A stretch of DNA of 64,000 nt from Helicobacter sp. 12S02232-10 (GTDB taxonomy: Bacteria; Campylobacterota; Campylobacteria; Campylobacterales; Helicobacteraceae). Each line of letters opens with the position of its first letter. Positions within the stretch are counted from its first letter, which is position 1. Below, piece by piece: positions 45,208 through 54,635 of the stretch. A program made the position numbers and the translations under genes. The notes below the pieces were generated by a model. That model saw nothing but the letters and a program-made list of their open reading frames with translations, was not told where the DNA came from and did not search any database. The stretch spans positions 39,749 to 103,748 of the forward strand of contig NZ_MLAQ01000007.1 of assembly GCF_002272895.1 (NCBI RefSeq), read 5' to 3'.

Positions 45208-45252
45208 TTAGTATATTGTTTGTTTTATTTTATTTTGTCTAGGGCAGTAAAA

Positions 45253-46593
45253 ATGAGTAATTTTTCAAAATTCGGTTTTATATTGGCGACTTTGGGTAGT
45301 TCAATCGGGCTGGGACATATTTGGAGATTCCCTTATATGGCAGGCGTAATGGGAGGCGGGGGCTTTGTTATTTTATTTTTATTTCTCTCATTGACCATAG
45401 GGATTTCGATGCTTGTTGCAGAAATGATCATCGGGCATACTACCCGAAAAAATACGACCGAAGCGTTTAAAGAGCTTGATCCAAGTCCTCAAAAGCGATG
45501 GGGCTATGCTGGAATTACACTCATTGGTGGTCCTTTTATTTTGACTTTTTATTCAGTCGTGCTTGGATGGGTGCTATATTATCTTTTTGTCGTAAGTTTT
45601 GATTTGCCTCAAGATATTGCGACTTCTGAAGCTCAGTTTAATAGCTTGTTGAGCGATTCGATTTGGGCTCAGATTTTTGGTTTTAGCGGGGTACTTGGAA
45701 TTACAGGCTGGGTCGTTTCAAGAGGTATCAAAGATGGCATTGAAAAGCTTAATTTCGTTTTAATGCCTTTGTTGTTTGTGATTTTCATCGGTTTGTTGAT
45801 TTATGCAATGTTTATGCCTTCATTTAGCAGAGCTTTTGATTTTATGTTTGCTTTTAGAATTGAAGATATCACGACTAATGTCCTGATTGCCTCTTTGGGG
45901 CAGGTATTTTTTTCCTTGAGTCTTGGAGTGGGGATCATCATTACTTATTCAGCTTCCACCTATAAAAAGCAAAATTTACTTAAAAGTGCTATTTGGGTTG
46001 TCATCCCTGGTATTTTGATTTCAATCGTAGCAGGACTAATGATTTTCACTTTTGTTTTTGAATACGGAGCAAAAGTTTCTGAAGGTGCGGGTCTTGTGTT
46101 TGTTTCTTTGCCTTTAGTGTTTGGAAAAATGGGCTTAGCAGGCAATGCGATTTCGATTCTTTTTCTTTGCGCGCTTGCATTTGCAGGCATTACTTCTACA
46201 ATTTCTTTGCTTGAGCCTTCGGTAATGTATATCATTGATAAGTTTAAGCTAAAAAGATCAAGTGCGACGTGGCTAATTACTTTGGGGATATATATCGTTG
46301 GATTGCTATTGATTTTGTCATTAAATAAGCATTATCAGGAAGGATTGACTTTTTTTGATAAAAACCTTTTTGAATGGGCGGATTTTTCTTCTTCAGCAAT
46401 TGTAATGCCCTTAGGTGGATTTTTATCGGTTATTTTTGTGGGCTGGGTGATTGGCAAGCGACGTGTGTATGAATATAGCAGGCACTTTTTGTCAGAAAGA
46501 ATGTTTGAAATTTGGTTTTTTATTGTGCGCTATATTGCACCATTGGTTGTGATTGTGATTTGGGTTGCTAAATTTTTAGAAATTTTTTCATAA
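45253..46593 (+). CDS. Sodium:neurotransmitter symporter family (NSS) transporter, copy 1
   Basis: A 446-residue LeuT-fold amino acid/sodium symporter with about 11-12 helices. The N-terminus 'FSKFGFILATLGSSIGLGHIWRFPYMAG' is the NSS signature (unwound TM1 with the Na/substrate site). The start is ATG 45253 with AGGG upstream. An upstream in-frame ATG at 45220 precedes no RBS. It lies 9 bases before a paralogous second copy, matching HP0497-0498. Substrate is unknown. Confidence 0.92.
   Translation: MSNFSKFGFILATLGSSIGLGHIWRFPYMAGVMGGGGFVILFLFLSLTIGISMLVAEMIIGHTTRKNTTEAFKELDPSPQKRWGYAGITLIGGPFILTFYSVVLGWVLYYLFVVSFDLPQDIATSEAQFNSLLSDSIWAQIFGFSGVLGITGWVVSRGIKDGIEKLNFVLMPLLFVIFIGLLIYAMFMPSFSRAFDFMFAFRIEDITTNVLIASLGQVFFSLSLGVGIIITYSASTYKKQNLLKSAIWVVIPGILISIVAGLMIFTFVFEYGAKVSEGAGLVFVSLPLVFGKMGLAGNAISILFLCALAFAGITSTISLLEPSVMYIIDKFKLKRSSATWLITLGIYIVGLLLILSLNKHYQEGLTFFDKNLFEWADFSSSAIVMPLGGFLSVIFVGWVIGKRRVYEYSRHFLSERMFEIWFFIVRYIAPLVVIVIWVAKFLEIFS
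45715..45850 (+). repeat. Gene-conversion tract shared by the two NSS copies (copy 1 side)
   Basis: Bases 45715-45826 are identical to 47065-47176, then one mismatch, then about 23 more identical bases. Flanking regions of the two genes differ strongly, including at synonymous sites, so recent conversion is more likely than constraint alone. Another exact match of about 43 bases starts near 45892/47242. Confidence 0.75.
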
Positions 46594-46602
46594 AGGTTTA
46601 TT

Positions 46603-47931
46603 TTGGCTAATTTTTCAAAATTTGGTTTTATATTGGCGACTTTGGGCAGTTCGATCGGGTTGGGACATATCTGGAGATTCCCTTATATGGCCGGAAGTAA
46701 CGGAGGAAGTGCTTTTGTAATGCTTTATTTATTTTTGACCCTCACAGTTGGTGTTTCAATGTTGCTTGCAGATATGATTATTGGGAATCAGGGTCAAAAA
46801 GATATGGTGTCTTGTTATGAGAGATTGGATAAGACTCGATATAAGTTTTGGAAAATAAGCGGAATTTTTTTAATCGGGGGTCCGATTATTTTATCTTTTT
46901 ATGCGGTGGTTCTTGGCTGGGTGCTATATTATCTTTTTGTCGTGAGTTTTGATTTACCTTTGAGTCTTGAATATTCAAAATCTCAATTTGCCAACTTGAG
47001 AGATCAGAGTATATTCTGGCAAGTAGGGGGTTTTAGCATTTGTTTATTTTTGACTGCTTGGATTGTTTCAAGAGGTATCAAAGATGGCATTGAAAAGCTT
47101 AATTTCGTTTTAATGCCTTTGTTGTTTGTGATTTTCATCGGTTTGTTGATTTATGCAATGTTTATGCCTTCATTTAACAGAGCTTTTGATTTTATGTTTG
47201 AATTTCATCCTGAAAAGATTGATTTAAACGTTATTATCGCTTCTTTGGGGCAGGTATTTTTTTCCTTGAGTCTTGGAGTGGGGACGATTATCACTTATGC
47301 ATCTTTTACAAAACGGAATGAGAATCTTTTAAAGAGTTCTCTATGGGTTGTTATTCCAGGCATTTTGATTTCACTTATCGCAGGATTGATGATTTTTACT
47401 TTTATCTTTGAATATGGGGGCACGCCTGAAGAAGGTGCGGGTCTTGTGTTTGTTTCTTTGCCTTTAATTTTTGGGAAGATGGGATTAGCCGGAAATGTAA
47501 TTTCAGTGCTATTTCTTTGCGCGCTTGCATTTGCAGGGATTACCTCTACGGTTTCTTTGCTTGAGCCATTCGTACTTTTTTTGATCAATCGTTTTAACTT
47601 TGGGCGTCTTGGAGCTACTTTTTTGGTGAGTTTTATTGTTTATGTGATTGGTCTTTTGGTTATTTTTTCTCTGGATAAAGGTTATGCAAATAGCTTGACT
47701 TTTTTTGACAGAGATATTTTTGGTTGGACAGATTTCATTACTTCTTCTGTGTTAATGCCTTTGGGCGGACTATTTTCAGTTATCTTTGTGGGTTGGGTGA
47801 TTGGAAAGCAGCGTGTGTATGAATGTAGCAAACATTTTTTATCAAAAAGAATGTTTGAAGTTTGGTTTTTTATTGTGCGTTTTATTGCGCCATTGGTTAT
47901 TTTAGTGATACTAATCTTGCATTTTAAATGA
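46603..47931 (+). CDS. Sodium:neurotransmitter symporter family (NSS) transporter, copy 2
   Basis: A 442-residue paralogue of the preceding gene with the same 'FSKFGFILATLGSSIGLGHIWRFPYMAG' N-terminus. It starts at TTG 46603 with AAAGG upstream. Overall clearly diverged from copy 1, yet several blocks are identical at base level, including 112 bases (47065-47176). Different substrate loops (after TM2 and around TM5) suggest different specificities or a heteromeric arrangement. Confidence 0.92.
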   Translation: MANFSKFGFILATLGSSIGLGHIWRFPYMAGSNGGSAFVMLYLFLTLTVGVSMLLADMIIGNQGQKDMVSCYERLDKTRYKFWKISGIFLIGGPIILSFYAVVLGWVLYYLFVVSFDLPLSLEYSKSQFANLRDQSIFWQVGGFSICLFLTAWIVSRGIKDGIEKLNFVLMPLLFVIFIGLLIYAMFMPSFNRAFDFMFEFHPEKIDLNVIIASLGQVFFSLSLGVGTIITYASFTKRNENLLKSSLWVVIPGILISLIAGLMIFTFIFEYGGTPEEGAGLVFVSLPLIFGKMGLAGNVISVLFLCALAFAGITSTVSLLEPFVLFLINRFNFGRLGATFLVSFIVYVIGLLVIFSLDKGYANSLTFFDRDIFGWTDFITSSVLMPLGGLFSVIFVGWVIGKQRVYECSKHFLSKRMFEVWFFIVRFIAPLVILVILILHFK

Positions 47932-47940
47932 TTTAAACCT

Positions 47941-48687
47941 CTAGAATTTAGCCACATTGAGGGCTGCAGGGGCTTGAGTTGTAGGCATCATTTCGATTCG
48001 ATTAATATTGATGTGTTCAGGAAGATTTGCTACCCACCAGATCGTTTCTGCAATATCTTCAGGCAATAAGGGATGAGTGTTTTCATAAACTTTTTGAGCT
48101 TTGAAGGCATCTCCTTTAAATCTTACGAGTGAAAATTCACTTCCCCCGCAAAGTCCGGGTTCAATATTGGTAACACGAATATTTTTATCATACAAATCCG
48201 CGCGCAGATTGAGGCTAAATTGCTTGACAAAGGCTTTTGTAGCTCCATATACGTTCCCACCTGGATAAGGATAAGTGCCTGCAATTGAGCCGATATTGAT
48301 GATGTGTCCTTTTTTGCGTTCTACCATTTGTGGAAGCAGGAGATGTGTGAGTTTGATGAGGGCATTGATATTTGTGGCTATCATCTTTTCCCAATCAGAA
48401 ACGGATGTTTTTTCGGCTGATTCGAGTCCGAGGGCTAATCCTGCATTATTGATAAGTAGGTCAATTTGTTGGAACTCTTGAGGAAGTTTTTTGAGTGCGT
48501 TTTCAATCATAGAAGTGTCGTTAATATCGCTTGCAATGATTTGACACATTTCTCCAAGCTCTTTTTGCAATTCTTGAAGCTTTTCTTTTCTTCTAGCAGT
48601 TGCAATGACATAATGCCCTTCTTGAGCGAATTTTTTTGAAATCGCTTTTCCGAAACCCGCAGAAGCTCCACTAATAAAAACTACCAT
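47941..48687 (-). CDS. Short-chain dehydrogenase/reductase (YdfG-like)
   Basis: A 248-residue classical SDR: 'VVFISGASAGFGKAISKKFA' (TGxxxGxG cofactor loop, S-for-T variant), 'NNAGLAL', Ser in 'INIGSIAGTYPYPGGN', and the catalytic YGATK. 'RIEMMPTTQAPAALNVAKF' at the C-terminus resembles YdfG, an NADP-dependent 3-hydroxy acid/serine dehydrogenase. It converges with the symporter gene with a 9-base gap. Confidence 0.88.
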   Translation of the reverse strand: MVVFISGASAGFGKAISKKFAQEGHYVIATARRKEKLQELQKELGEMCQIIASDINDTSMIENALKKLPQEFQQIDLLINNAGLALGLESAEKTSVSDWEKMIATNINALIKLTHLLLPQMVERKKGHIINIGSIAGTYPYPGGNVYGATKAFVKQFSLNLRADLYDKNIRVTNIEPGLCGGSEFSLVRFKGDAFKAQKVYENTHPLLPEDIAETIWWVANLPEHININRIEMMPTTQAPAALNVAKF

Positions 48688-48755
48688 TTGTTATCCTTTA
48701 AGAATTATTATTCAGTTTGTAGTTGAGTCATTATATAAAAAATTAAGGAATCCGG

Positions 48756-50108
48756 ATGCAAGAATTTGATATTGTAGTAATTGGTTTTGGAAAAGCAGGG
48801 AAGACATTAGCGTTAAAAAGCGCAATGATGGGAAAGAAAGTTGCCTTGATTGAAAGGTCTGAAAAGATGTATGGGGGGACTTGCATTAATATCGGTTGTA
48901 TTCCGACGAAATCCTTGATTAAACAGTCTTATTTGGCACGTCGGTGCAATAAGCAATCAGAAGCAAATTATCAACAAAGCATTCAGAAGAAAAACCAATT
49001 AGTAGAGTTTTTGAGGGCAAAAAACTATGAAAATTTGGCACAAAATAAAAATATTACTATTTTTAACGGAGATGCGTCTTTTTTGGATAAATCCACGATT
49101 CAAATTGCAGGAAAAGAAAAGCAAAGCATCAAAGGAAAAAAGATCTTCATCAATACAGGTGCAGACAGCGTAATGCCAAATATTCCCATTGATTCCAAAA
49201 GGGTTTATACCAGCACGACATTGCTTGATCTTGAAGAACTTCCAAAAGAATTTGTGATTGTTGGAGGGGGATACATTGGATTGGAATTTGCGTGTATGTA
49301 TGCCAATTTTGGTTCAAAAGTAAGTATTCTGATTCGTAGCTCTTCTTTGATGCCAAAAGAAGATGAAGAAATTGAGCGCTCTGTGCAGGATTCTTTTGAA
49401 AAAATGGGTATTAATTTGATTTTTAATGCAGATGCAAAGAGCATTAAAGACAAGGTAGAGAAGGCATGTATTTCTTATGAAAAAGAAGGAAAGAGTTTTG
49501 AAATCAATGCAGATGCTGCTTTGATTGCGATTGGAAGAAAGGCTTATACAAAAGGTCTTGATTTAGACAAAGCCAAGATTGCACTGAATTCCCGAGGTGA
49601 GATTATAACCGATGAGTTTTTGAAAACCAATGTCGAAAATATTTATGCTTTGGGAGATGTAAAGGGAGGCAGACTTTTTACTTATATTTCTCTGGATGAT
49701 TTTAGGATTGTTTTTGATTCCTTGTTTGGTGAAGGTAAAAGGAATACAAATAATCGAACTGCAGTTCCTGATGTATTGTTTTTGGATACCCCGCTTTCTC
49801 ACGTGGGCTTGAGAGAAAGGGAGGCGCGTGAAAAAGGTTATGAAATTAAAGTTGCTAAACTTCCTGCTGCTGCTATTCCAAGGGCAAGGATTTTAGAAAA
49901 TACCACAGGATTACTTCAATTGATTACAGATGCCAAAACGGATTTGATTTTGGGGGCAACTCTTTATTGTGAAGATTCATCTGAAATGATTAATATTTTT
50001 TCGCTCGCCATTAATGCAGGGCTTCCATATCAAAAACTTAGAGATATGATATTTACCCACCCCTCTATGAGTGAGGCAATCAATGATTTATGTGGGTTAA
50101 TAAAATAG
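48756..50108 (+). CDS. rclA: RclA-like flavoprotein disulfide oxidoreductase
   Basis: A 450-residue member of the pyridine nucleotide-disulfide oxidoreductase family. N-terminal FAD loop 'VVIGFGKAGKTLALKSAMMGKKVALIE', redox pair Cys43/Cys48 in 'YGGTCINIGCIPTK', NAD loop 'IVGGGYIGLEFACMYANFG', 'IYALGDVKGGRLFTY', and a C-terminal dimer domain with 'THPSMSEA'. The FGKAGKT start and GGTCINIGC fit E. coli RclA, a Cu(II)/HOCl-protective reductase, better than lipoamide dehydrogenase or glutathione reductase. It stands alone. Confidence 0.82.
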   Translation: MQEFDIVVIGFGKAGKTLALKSAMMGKKVALIERSEKMYGGTCINIGCIPTKSLIKQSYLARRCNKQSEANYQQSIQKKNQLVEFLRAKNYENLAQNKNITIFNGDASFLDKSTIQIAGKEKQSIKGKKIFINTGADSVMPNIPIDSKRVYTSTTLLDLEELPKEFVIVGGGYIGLEFACMYANFGSKVSILIRSSSLMPKEDEEIERSVQDSFEKMGINLIFNADAKSIKDKVEKACISYEKEGKSFEINADAALIAIGRKAYTKGLDLDKAKIALNSRGEIITDEFLKTNVENIYALGDVKGGRLFTYISLDDFRIVFDSLFGEGKRNTNNRTAVPDVLFLDTPLSHVGLREREAREKGYEIKVAKLPAAAIPRARILENTTGLLQLITDAKTDLILGATLYCEDSSEMINIFSLAINAGLPYQKLRDMIFTHPSMSEAINDLCGLIK

Positions 50109-50110
50109 AT

Positions 50111-50938
50111 TCAAGAAAGGCAGATAGATTTCCTTTGGGGATCTTGCGAGCTTTGAACGATAATAATTTTGGATTCTTTAAGAAGAGCATTAATAAGAGT
50201 TTTAAAACTTTTTTTACTCATTTGGCAAATGGTGTAAATTTCTTGAGGAGGGGAGTTAAAATCAAGCTCTAAGTTTTGCTTATCTTTGATTATTTGCAAG
50301 AGTCTCTCTTTTTCCTTATTTAAATCTTCAAATGCCTTTAAAGAAAGATCAAGTTTTCCATCAGATCGAACCTTTTGGATATAAGCACTGCTTTGTTTTC
50401 CTATTTGAAGAGGAGAATAAATCTGATTTTTATAAAGAAGTCCGTAATATTTTTGATTTACAACACAACCGATTCCAAGAGGTGTTGTTTCAAATGGGAG
50501 TATGGTTACTTTTTTGTATTTTAAAGAACCCTTAAATGGCAATAAACGCTCTTTGATTCCAAGTTTTGCGATCAGTCTGTTTTGCTTGTCATTTGTTAAA
50601 ACCACTACGACAGATTGCCCGATTTGGAATCTTTTGGGATTTTTAGAGGGCATAAAAATATCCTTGTCAATCCCTAAATCCAAAAAACAGCCGTTATCTT
50701 GAATGGAAACGATGTTTAAAGCAAGAATTTCCCCTATCTCTCCAAGAGGTTTTTGAGTGGTGGCTACGGGACGATCTAAAGAATCGGTATATAAAAAAAC
50801 TTCCAAGAAGTCACCGATCTTTAAAGATTCTGTAACAAATTTATTGGGGAGCAAAACTTCTTCCTCACCCACTTTGAGATAAGCGCCAAATGGTGTAAAA
50901 CGAGCGACTTGAAGAGATTGGATTTTACCTGTAAGCAT
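50111..50938 (-). CDS. CvfB/YitL-like S1-domain RNA-binding protein
   Basis: A 275-residue protein with tandem S1-like OB folds: 'QVARFTPFGAYLKVGEEEVLLPNKFVTESLKIGDFLEVFLYTDSLDRPVATTQ' (1-60), then 'LNIVSIQDNGCFLDLGIDKDIFMPSKNPKRFQIGQSVVVVL', a third OB repeat, and a C-terminal winged helix ('EIYTICQMSKKSFKTLINALLKESKIII'). This is the CvfB architecture, a regulator of gene expression in Gram-positives whose RNA targets are unclear. Confidence 0.85.
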   Translation of the reverse strand: MLTGKIQSLQVARFTPFGAYLKVGEEEVLLPNKFVTESLKIGDFLEVFLYTDSLDRPVATTQKPLGEIGEILALNIVSIQDNGCFLDLGIDKDIFMPSKNPKRFQIGQSVVVVLTNDKQNRLIAKLGIKERLLPFKGSLKYKKVTILPFETTPLGIGCVVNQKYYGLLYKNQIYSPLQIGKQSSAYIQKVRSDGKLDLSLKAFEDLNKEKERLLQIIKDKQNLELDFNSPPQEIYTICQMSKKSFKTLINALLKESKIIIVQSSQDPQRKSICLS

Positions 50939-51250
50939 TTTTCCTCGATTTTGGCATTCAAATTGTGGTATTGTAGCGAAATATATTCGATGGATTCAGG
51001 CAGATCTTTAAAAGCATTAAAATTACATTTTTAAAAATGTTCAGATTTATTTCAATTTTTGTATTGCTTTTGTACGCAGGTTTATTTTTGCTCTTTTTTG
51101 ATAAAGTTTTATGTATTATTTTAGTTTTAAATATGAAAATATCTCAAATCAAAGATTTTGATTCCAAAAGTCTTGCATTTATTTGCAAAAAAAACTATTT
51201 GCTGGGATTTTTAGAAATAATTTTAAAGCAACCAATCAAGAAGGAAAGCT
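50939..51250. other. Intergenic region upstream of pldA
   Basis: About 310 bases. It holds the divergent starts of the CvfB-like gene and pldA. It also contains a weak 78-codon plus-strand frame (from 51037) that begins with a hydrophobic helix but has no clear RBS and runs into pldA. No repeat or RNA gene is seen. Confidence 0.3.
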
Positions 51251-51273
51251 TTGTTTTTTCGTTTTATTCTTAA
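51037..51273 (+). CDS. Doubtful small membrane protein
   Basis: 78 codons. A hydrophobic N-terminus ('MFRFISIFVLLLYAGLFLLF') and a second hydrophobic patch are followed by a charged tail that overlaps the pldA start by 23 bases. The upstream sequence AAATTACATTTTTAAAA has no good RBS. It may be a real leader-type membrane peptide or chance in AT-rich DNA. Confidence 0.2.
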   Translation: MFRFISIFVLLLYAGLFLLFFDKVLCIILVLNMKISQIKDFDSKSLAFICKKNYLLGFLEIILKQPIKKESFVFSFYS

Positions 51274-52225
51274 AAAGAGTTTGGTGATTTTATGTTTTTT
51301 ATGCATCTTATCGAGCGGACTGCATTCTCTAAAAAAATATCCGAATGATACACAATCTTTAGGAAATCTCAAGCAAATCAAAAAAGACAAAGAACAAGAA
51401 AACGAGCAAACAGACAATATAAAAAATCCAAAACCTTTTAAAAAATCTTCATTCCAAGATCTTACGCAAGATTATTTATCCCTTATGGATCTGAACGGAT
51501 TTTATATTCTGCCTTATTATCATAGTTTTAGTGGCGTTTATGGAATCAATCAACCCAATGAAATCAAAATTCAAATAAGTTTTAAGATACCTGTATTTGA
51601 AAGGGTATTTTGGACAAAAGGGAGTATTTATTTTGCATATACTCAGACAATGTGGTTTCAAATGTATAACATCAGGTATTCCAATCCGGTTAGGGATACG
51701 AATTATCAGCCTGAGTTTTTTTATTCTTATCCGCTTGAATGGAATTTATGGGGAGGTAAAATCACTCAGGTTTGGGCGGGCGTGCAGCATTTATCAAATG
51801 GTATTGGCGGAGAAGATTGTTATCGTGAAAGTTTGAAAATCCCTTCAGGTCCCAAATGCCGCTCTCGCACTGCGGGCAATCGATTTCTTGCCCATATTTT
51901 TTGGAAAAAAAGCGGTTTTGTAGCTGATTTGAGTGTTTGGCCTTATGTTCCAAAACGTAAAGATAATCCGGATTTGTATCAATATATGGGCTATGGAAAT
52001 TTAAAACTTTCTTATCGATCTAAAAGGCATTTAGGTGAGGTCGAAATTTATTCGATTTTTACAAACTATGCTCATTATCGTGGGGCGATACGTTTGGGCT
52101 ATACCTTTAAAGTCAGTAAATTTTTAGGTATTTATGCACAATATTTTTACGGGTATGGGGATAGTTTGTATGAATATAATATCCGATCCAATCGTTTTGG
52201 GATCGGAGTGAGAATGTTGCCTTAA
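51251..52225 (+). CDS. pldA: Outer-membrane phospholipase A
   Basis: OMPLA hydrolyses phospholipids that leak into the outer leaflet. In 324 residues: signal peptide, a Lys/Glu-rich linker (about 30-70), then the 12-strand barrel. The catalytic residues are visible as His about 180 and Ser about 182 in 'WAGVQHLSNGIGG' and Asn about 210 in 'TAGNRF'. The start is TTG 51251 with AAGGAA four bases upstream. It matches HP0499, here separated from the symporters by SDR, rclA and cvfB. Confidence 0.9.
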   Translation: MFFRFILKKSLVILCFLCILSSGLHSLKKYPNDTQSLGNLKQIKKDKEQENEQTDNIKNPKPFKKSSFQDLTQDYLSLMDLNGFYILPYYHSFSGVYGINQPNEIKIQISFKIPVFERVFWTKGSIYFAYTQTMWFQMYNIRYSNPVRDTNYQPEFFYSYPLEWNLWGGKITQVWAGVQHLSNGIGGEDCYRESLKIPSGPKCRSRTAGNRFLAHIFWKKSGFVADLSVWPYVPKRKDNPDLYQYMGYGNLKLSYRSKRHLGEVEIYSIFTNYAHYRGAIRLGYTFKVSKFLGIYAQYFYGYGDSLYEYNIRSNRFGIGVRMLP

Positions 52226-52235
52226 GATTAAAACT

Positions 52236-53168
52236 TTATTTTTGCAAGATAAAGCTTTTGATGTTCTCAATGATCATCTCAAGTAGTTTCTTTCGAGCAT
52301 TTTCATAAGCCCAAGCAATATGGGGAGTCAAGATGATTTTGTCTTGAATGTTAGGGTTTAAAAAAGGGTGGTTGGCTTTCATTGGTTCGATTTCAAGGAC
52401 ATCAGCGCCAAAAAAAATGTTTTTTGATTCTAGAATTTTAGCCACATCTTCTTCATTGACAATACCACCGCGTCCGACGTTGATTAAAATGGCATTTTCT
52501 TTTAATAAAGCCAATTCTTTTTGAGTAATGAGATTTTTTGTTGTTTCGTTTAAAGGCGCGTGGATAGAGATAATATCACTTTCTCTTAAGAGTGTTTCAA
52601 GAGGTTTTTGAGGATAGGTATTATCAGAATTTTTTCCACTAGTAGATGTATAACTGATTTGAGATCCAAAGGCTTCAGCCAAGCTTGCGACTTTTTTACC
52701 GATGGTGCCAAACCCAATAATCCCCCATTTTTTTCCATCAAGCTCATAAAGTCCGCCATTGATATGCACAAAAATGTCGCTTTTACACCATTCTCCGCTT
52801 TTGCAGTAATGGTCATAATAGTTTATTTTTGACAACAGATTCAAGGCCATTGTCAGTGTGTGTTGGGCGACACTGTTTGTAGAGTATCCGGCAACATTTT
52901 TTACGACGATTCCTAGATTGTGGGCTGCTTCCAAATCAATGATATTGGTTCCTGTGGCAGTGACACAGATTAGTTTGAGTTTGGGCAATTGGCTTAAGAT
53001 AGGAGCATCAAGGACAACCTTATTGGTTAAGACAATATCAGCATCCTGACATCTTTGAAGGGTTTGATCGGGTGAAGTTGTTTGATAGATGATAAAATCC
53101 CCGAATTCTTTGATGGGACTTAAATCTGACTTTCCAAGTGTTTTTGCGTCTAGGATTACGATTTTCAT
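52236..53168 (-). CDS. D-2-hydroxyacid dehydrogenase
   Basis: A 310-residue NAD-dependent dehydrogenase of the SerA/GyaR family, without an ACT domain. NAD loop 'WGIIGFGTIGKKVASLAEAFG', 'ISIHAPLNETTKNLI', the substrate Arg in 'INVGRGGIVNE', and the catalytic His in 'LTPHIAWA'. 'TATGTNIIDLEAAHNLGI' fits hydroxypyruvate/glycerate or 2-hydroxyacid enzymes, like HP0096. It converges with pldA at an 11-base gap. Substrate is not predictable. Confidence 0.88.
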   Translation of the reverse strand: MKIVILDAKTLGKSDLSPIKEFGDFIIYQTTSPDQTLQRCQDADIVLTNKVVLDAPILSQLPKLKLICVTATGTNIIDLEAAHNLGIVVKNVAGYSTNSVAQHTLTMALNLLSKINYYDHYCKSGEWCKSDIFVHINGGLYELDGKKWGIIGFGTIGKKVASLAEAFGSQISYTSTSGKNSDNTYPQKPLETLLRESDIISIHAPLNETTKNLITQKELALLKENAILINVGRGGIVNEEDVAKILESKNIFFGADVLEIEPMKANHPFLNPNIQDKIILTPHIAWAYENARKKLLEMIIENIKSFILQK

Positions 53169-53238
53169 TTATTTCGTCCTTAAATCTTAAGAAGTTTTCT
53201 ATATAATAGCATACTTTAGTTTTATAAAAAGGGGTTTT

Positions 53239-54081
53239 GTGGAAACAAGGATAAAGATTGCTGACATCTTGCTTGATTCATTGCCTTTTATTAAAATCTT
53301 CAGGGGCAAGATGATTGTGATCAAATACGGTGGGTCTGCACAGGCTAATCCTAGACTTAAGGAGCAGTTTGCCAAAGATGTCGTAATGATGTATATGCTT
53401 GGGATCAAGCCCATTATTGTTCATGGTGGGGGTAAAGATATTTCTGAGATGCTTGATATCTTGAATATAAAAAGTGAATTTATAGATGGGCATCGCATCA
53501 CCACTCAAGAGAGTATGCCGATTGTTGAAATGGTTTTAAGCGGGAGTATCAATAAGGAGCTTACTGCATTTTTGAATCATCACGGAATAAAAGCTGTGGG
53601 TATTAGCGGTAAAGATGGCGGGATATTTGAAGCAATATCAAAAGAAGAATTTAGCTACACAGGTAAAATCACTCGTGTTGATATTTCATTATTGACAGCG
53701 TTGCTTCAAAATGGTTTTGTGCCAGTAATTGCTCCGGTTGCAGGAAGCTCGGAAGTCAATCATCCAGGTTATAATATCAATGCAGATATGGTTGCGTGTG
53801 AAATTGCTAAGTCTTTAAATGCATTTAAAGTCATTTTTCTGACCGACACAAAGGGTGTTCTTGATGCGCAAGGAAATTTATTTTCTGCTTTGAATGAAGA
53901 AAAAATTCTTGAACTGAAAAAACTTGGAGTTATTACAGGGGGAATGCTTCCAAAAATTGAAGCTTGTCTTGAATGCATTAAAAGTGGCGTGCAAAAAGTT
54001 CATATCATTGATGGAAGAATTGAACATTCTTTGTTGTTAGAACTTTTTACAAGCAAAGGAATTGGGACTGAAATATTTTAA
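53239..54081 (+). CDS. argB: Acetylglutamate kinase
   Basis: ArgB phosphorylates N-acetylglutamate in arginine synthesis. The 280-residue amino acid kinase has 'IVIKYGGSAQANPRLKEQFAKDVVMM', 'PIIVHGGGKDISEMLD' (substrate Gly loop), 'AVGISGKDGGIF' and 'GVITGGMLPKIEACLECIK'. It starts at GTG 53239 with AAAGGGG upstream. Not an expected H. pylori gene, which marks this species as arginine-prototrophic or partly so. Confidence 0.95.
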   Translation: METRIKIADILLDSLPFIKIFRGKMIVIKYGGSAQANPRLKEQFAKDVVMMYMLGIKPIIVHGGGKDISEMLDILNIKSEFIDGHRITTQESMPIVEMVLSGSINKELTAFLNHHGIKAVGISGKDGGIFEAISKEEFSYTGKITRVDISLLTALLQNGFVPVIAPVAGSSEVNHPGYNINADMVACEIAKSLNAFKVIFLTDTKGVLDAQGNLFSALNEEKILELKKLGVITGGMLPKIEACLECIKSGVQKVHIIDGRIEHSLLLELFTSKGIGTEIF

Positions 54082-54085
54082 ACAA

Positions 54086-54553
54086 ATGAATGATATACAA
54101 AAAGCTAAATTTACCTATTTGCAAAAATTTTTGATCAAATGGCAGACTCGTTCTTTGGGTTCAAAAATTGATATTTTGATGTTAATTTTGCCTGTGCTAG
54201 TCTATGTTGGCAGACCTCATTTGGATGAACAATTAAAACAGGCCAAGATGATTATTGACAAGACGATTAAGCCTGCAAATTTAGCCTTAAAGGTTTTTGA
54301 TCGTGTGATGATTTGTGTCTCAGAATATATCAAAGATGAAAAACTTTATATGCAAGATAGAGAGAGAGCTTTTAATGCAGTCGTGCAGGATATTCAATTT
54401 TATTCAATTGTGCTTGATATGCTAAAGAATGATGGGTATGAAACCCAAAGGGACATTATCCGTTCAGTTGTTCAGAAAGCTTATGACGAAGAATATCTTA
54501 TCAGCAAAGAAAACAAACGTATTTTGGAATACCAAGAGCAGGCTTTTAAATAA
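54086..54553 (+). CDS. Conserved-looking protein, unknown
   Basis: A 155-residue mostly helical protein. One hydrophobic stretch ('KIDILMLILPVLVYVG', about 23-38 from ATG 54086) could be a membrane segment. The rest is charged. It starts four bases after the argB stop; an in-frame TTG at 54062 inside argB is an alternative. Cotranslation with argB is likely. I do not recognise the family. Confidence 0.6.
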   Translation: MNDIQKAKFTYLQKFLIKWQTRSLGSKIDILMLILPVLVYVGRPHLDEQLKQAKMIIDKTIKPANLALKVFDRVMICVSEYIKDEKLYMQDRERAFNAVVQDIQFYSIVLDMLKNDGYETQRDIIRSVVQKAYDEEYLISKENKRILEYQEQAFK

Positions 54554-54635
54554 AAATAATCTTAATTTAAGTATATTATAAGTTTTTATTTATCATAATA
54601 CGTAGCCAAAAATCAATATTAAAGGTGTTAAAAAT

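Noticed and set aside
45220..47931. Tandem symporter genes as an assembly duplication
   Set aside because: The copies differ in many residues and silent sites outside the conversion blocks and have different start codons, so they are true paralogues.
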